Shown here: piece by piece, positions 62,005-64,000 of the stretch
Layout of the letters: each line of letters begins with the position of its first letter
Position numbering within the stretch: the stretch's first letter is position 1
From: Massilia mucilaginosa
GTDB taxonomy: Bacteria > Pseudomonadota > Gammaproteobacteria > Burkholderiales > Burkholderiaceae_D
Reading direction: 5' to 3'
NCBI RefSeq assembly: GCF_011682145.1
Contig: NZ_WHJH01000030.1
Coordinates: 1-64,000 of the forward strand
Length of the DNA: 64,000 nt
Notes under the pieces: model-generated
Told to the model about the DNA's origin: nothing
Database searches by the model: none
The model's input: the letters and a program-made list of their open reading frames with translations, nothing else
Position numbers and translations under genes: made by a program

Positions 62005-64000
62005 ATGGGTTTCACAAAATGGGTCAAGAAGACGGCCAAGAAGGTCGGCAAGTCGTTTAACGATGTTGTCAACGACACGGTCAAGGACATCGGCGGCGGC
62101 ATCGACGATATCGGCAGCAGCTTCGACGATGTGGGCAACGCGGCGCGCGAGATCGCGGAAGATATCGCGGAACTGGGCTATACGAAGAAGAATTTCGGCA
62201 ACGGCAACGACAATTTCACCTCCAGCTCGGTGGGCGGCAACTTTTTGTATGGTGGTGGCGGCAACGACACCCTGCGCGTCACGGCCGGCGCGTACAACGT
62301 GCTCAAGGGCGAAGACGGCGACGATACGCTGAGCGTGCAGGTCGGCGGCTACAACAAGCTCGACGGCGGCAACGGCAACGACAACCTGTCGGTCAGCGCC
62401 GGCGCGGACAACGTCCTGTTCGGCGGCGAAGGCGACGATACCATCTCGATTGGCGCCGGCGCGAGCGCCGAGATCGATGGCGGCGGCGGCAACGACCGCA
62501 TCAACGTGGCGGCCGGCGGCGCGGTCAAGGTGAGCGACTGGCACGGCCACAACACGATCAATTACAACGCGCTGTCGGGGACGGTGAACACGGGCGGCGG
62601 CAACGATACCGTGACCGGCACCGGCGCCAAGAACACCATCAACACCAACGACGGCGACGACAAGGTCGAGCTGACCGGCGCCAGCAACAACGTCAACGTC
62701 GGCAACGGTAACAACAGCGTCAACCTGACGGGCGGCAGCAATGTGCTCAACGCCGGCAACGGCAACGACCGCATCACGGTCGGTGGCGGGCGCAACGTGG
62801 TTAACGCGGGCGACGGCGCGAATGTGGTCAAGGCGGACGGCATCGCCAACAAGATCGCAACCGGCAATGGCGCCGATAAGGTCAGCGTCGGCGCGGTGTC
62901 CAACGAGATCAGCACCGGCCAGGGCAACGACGAGGTCGTCGCCAGCAGCGCCAGCAATATCATCGATAGCGGCGACGGCAACGATACGGTCAAGGTCGAC
63001 GGCGCGTCCAACATTGTCCGCACCGGCAACCACGACGACAGCGTCAACGCGAGCGGCGGCTCGAACCTGCTGGAACTGGGCAGCGGCAACAACAGCGCCA
63101 ATGCGGCGGGCCTGTCCAACGTGATCAAGGCGGGCGACGGTAACGATACCGTGGTCGCCATGGGCGGCGTGAATACCGTGTCGGTCGGCCACGGCGCCAA
63201 CAGCGTCACCGTCGGCGGCGGCGCCAACATCGTTACTACCGGCAACGGCAATGACAAGATCCACGCTTACGGCGGCAGCAACACCCTGACCATCGGCAAC
63301 GGCAGCGACAAGCTGGTGGTGCTGGGCGGCGTCAACGTGGTGGTCGCCGCCGATGGCGGCGACAGCATCATCGCCGGTGGCGGCGGCAACGCGGTCGGCA
63401 GCGCGGGCGGCAATAGCAGTATCTTGGTCGGCGGCCTGCTGAACGTGGTGGCCAGTGGCGGCGGCGACAATCAGATCGGCGCGCTCGGCAATACCAATGC
63501 GCTGGCCGTCAACGGCGGCTCGAACCTGATGGTGGCGGTGGGCAACACCAACGTCGTGTTGTCGAACGGCGGCAAGAATACCGTGCTGGCGGCCGGCATG
63601 GGCAACCTGGTTGCGACCACGGTGGGCGGCAATACGGTGGCGGCGGTCGGCGGCGCCAACGTGATCCTGACCGAAGTGGGCGGTATGCTGGACGCCGCCA
63701 GCGGCGGCCTGGGCAAGGTACTGGCTGGCGCGATTCCGGACAAGACCGTTGCCACGGCCATCAACAGCGCCACCGGCAAGCTGAGCGGCGCGATCCAGAG
63801 CGGCAGCGGCAAGGACGTGGTGATCGCGGTCGGCGGCACCAACGTCATCTGCACGGGCGCGCAGGACGACGTGGTGGCGGCCATCGGCGGCAATAACGTG
63901 CTGCTCGCCAACGGCGGCAACAATGTCAGCACCGCCATCGGCTCGAACAATCTCGTGATCAATTCCGCCGGCAACAACGTGGTGACGACCCTGGGCAGCG
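62005..64000 (+). CDS. RTX-like repeat protein (3' partial)
   Basis: The plus-strand frame from the ATG at 62005, behind GGGAGA, is open to the window edge (665 codons). Residues 1-60 form a Lys/Asp-rich amphipathic helical segment (MGFTKWVKKTAKKVGKSFND). From residue 64 come RTX-like calcium-binding turns: GGGGNDTLR, GEDGDDTLS, GGNGNDNLS, GEGDDTIS and GGGGNDRIN, with the Asp at 88, 107, 126, 145 and 164, a 19-residue pitch. Later units run at about 18 residues and alternate with GGSNVVN-type Asn strings, becoming less acidic. The protein probably forms an extended beta-roll or beta-solenoid at or outside the surface. No export gene is visible and the C-terminus is not seen. ATG 61987 is an alternative start. 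Confidence 0.82.
   Translation, partial: MGFTKWVKKTAKKVGKSFNDVVNDTVKDIGGGIDDIGSSFDDVGNAAREIAEDIAELGYTKKNFGNGNDNFTSSSVGGNFLYGGGGNDTLRVTAGAYNVLKGEDGDDTLSVQVGGYNKLDGGNGNDNLSVSAGADNVLFGGEGDDTISIGAGASAEIDGGGGNDRINVAAGGAVKVSDWHGHNTINYNALSGTVNTGGGNDTVTGTGAKNTINTNDGDDKVELTGASNNVNVGNGNNSVNLTGGSNVLNAGNGNDRITVGGGRNVVNAGDGANVVKADGIANKIATGNGADKVSVGAVSNEISTGQGNDEVVASSASNIIDSGDGNDTVKVDGASNIVRTGNHDDSVNASGGSNLLELGSGNNSANAAGLSNVIKAGDGNDTVVAMGGVNTVSVGHGANSVTVGGGANIVTTGNGNDKIHAYGGSNTLTIGNGSDKLVVLGGVNVVVAADGGDSIIAGGGGNAVGSAGGNSSILVGGLLNVVASGGGDNQIGALGNTNALAVNGGSNLMVAVGNTNVVLSNGGKNTVLAAGMGNLVATTVGGNTVAAVGGANVILTEVGGMLDAASGGLGKVLAGAIPDKTVATAINSATGKLSGAIQSGSGKDVVIAVGGTNVICTGAQDDVVAAIGGNNVLLANGGNNVSTAIGSNNLVINSAGNNVVTTLGS

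Noticed and set aside
61792-63977. Several long minus-strand frames with Val/Ala/Leu/Pro repeats
   Set aside because: They are the complement of the RTX-like repeat DNA. The plus strand has a ribosome-binding site, a start and recognisable GGxGxD repeats.
62250-63990. Regular repeats that might be taken for a CRISPR or satellite array
   Set aside because: The repeats are in frame, degenerate at third positions and encode a continuous protein; there are no identical repeats with unique spacers.

Overview
The window looks like chromosome from a GC-rich betaproteobacterium, most likely Oxalobacteraceae (Massilia, Duganella or Janthinobacterium group). This is inferred from codon and base composition, the DUF3460 protein, the rearranged chemotaxis cluster, the ketone-body/PHB genes (scoAB, 3-hydroxybutyrate dehydrogenase) and the dense signalling genes. 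No 16S or other species marker is present. The window opens inside an RHS gene and closes inside a repeat-rich gene, so both edge genes are partial.

Layout. 1-2.6 kb: RHS toxin C-terminus, overlapping candidate immunity gene, a frameshifted remnant and a tRNA-like gene with an abnormal anticodon loop. 2.6-12.2 kb: small conserved proteins, an amino-acid ABC binding protein and permease, a PAS-GGDEF-EAL protein, ETF-ubiquinone oxidoreductase, an SDR, a beta-propeller-like protein and a PAS-LuxR regulator. 12.3-13.7 kb: scoAB CoA transferase behind two palindromes. 14.0-26.2 kb: a signalling block with a NarL-type regulator, an internally deleted rsbQ-like remnant, a PAS hybrid kinase, receiver, MCP-like protein, CheY, STAS, CheA, MCP, CheW, CheR, CheD and CheB.

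26.2-38.9 kb is the most unusual part. A BlaI repressor and an M56 (BlaR1-like) sensor with a TonB-type C-terminal domain, a small membrane protein, a secreted stand-alone TonB-type domain and a SIMPL protein lie near four copies of one operator, TAGACANNNNTGTCTA. The set is split by about 8.8 kb holding an FrcBCA-like sugar ABC operon, FrcK-like and PfkB kinases, a FucU-like mutarotase, a ROK repressor and a LamB-like porin. That block is bounded by two inverted fragments of the same IS701-family element, which suggests it entered a once contiguous BlaI-controlled locus.

39-53 kb: dctA, a small phosphatase-like protein, two secreted unknowns, 3-hydroxybutyrate dehydrogenase, an alpha/beta hydrolase, a RidA-like protein, synthetase-type RelA, an MlaE/MlaD/lipoprotein operon without its ATPase, a DUF4153 membrane protein and a proline-rich lipoprotein. 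53.5-62 kb: VOC protein, DUF1349 protein beside a 20-bp palindrome, MerR regulator with a quinone-reductase-like flavoprotein, YdjM-like protein, a second tRNA-like structure, an SPFH protein, exonuclease III and a CHASE histidine kinase/OmpR regulator pair. From 62.0 kb to the edge runs a plus-strand RTX-like repeat protein with no stop in the window; minus-strand open frames over it are mirror images of the repeats.
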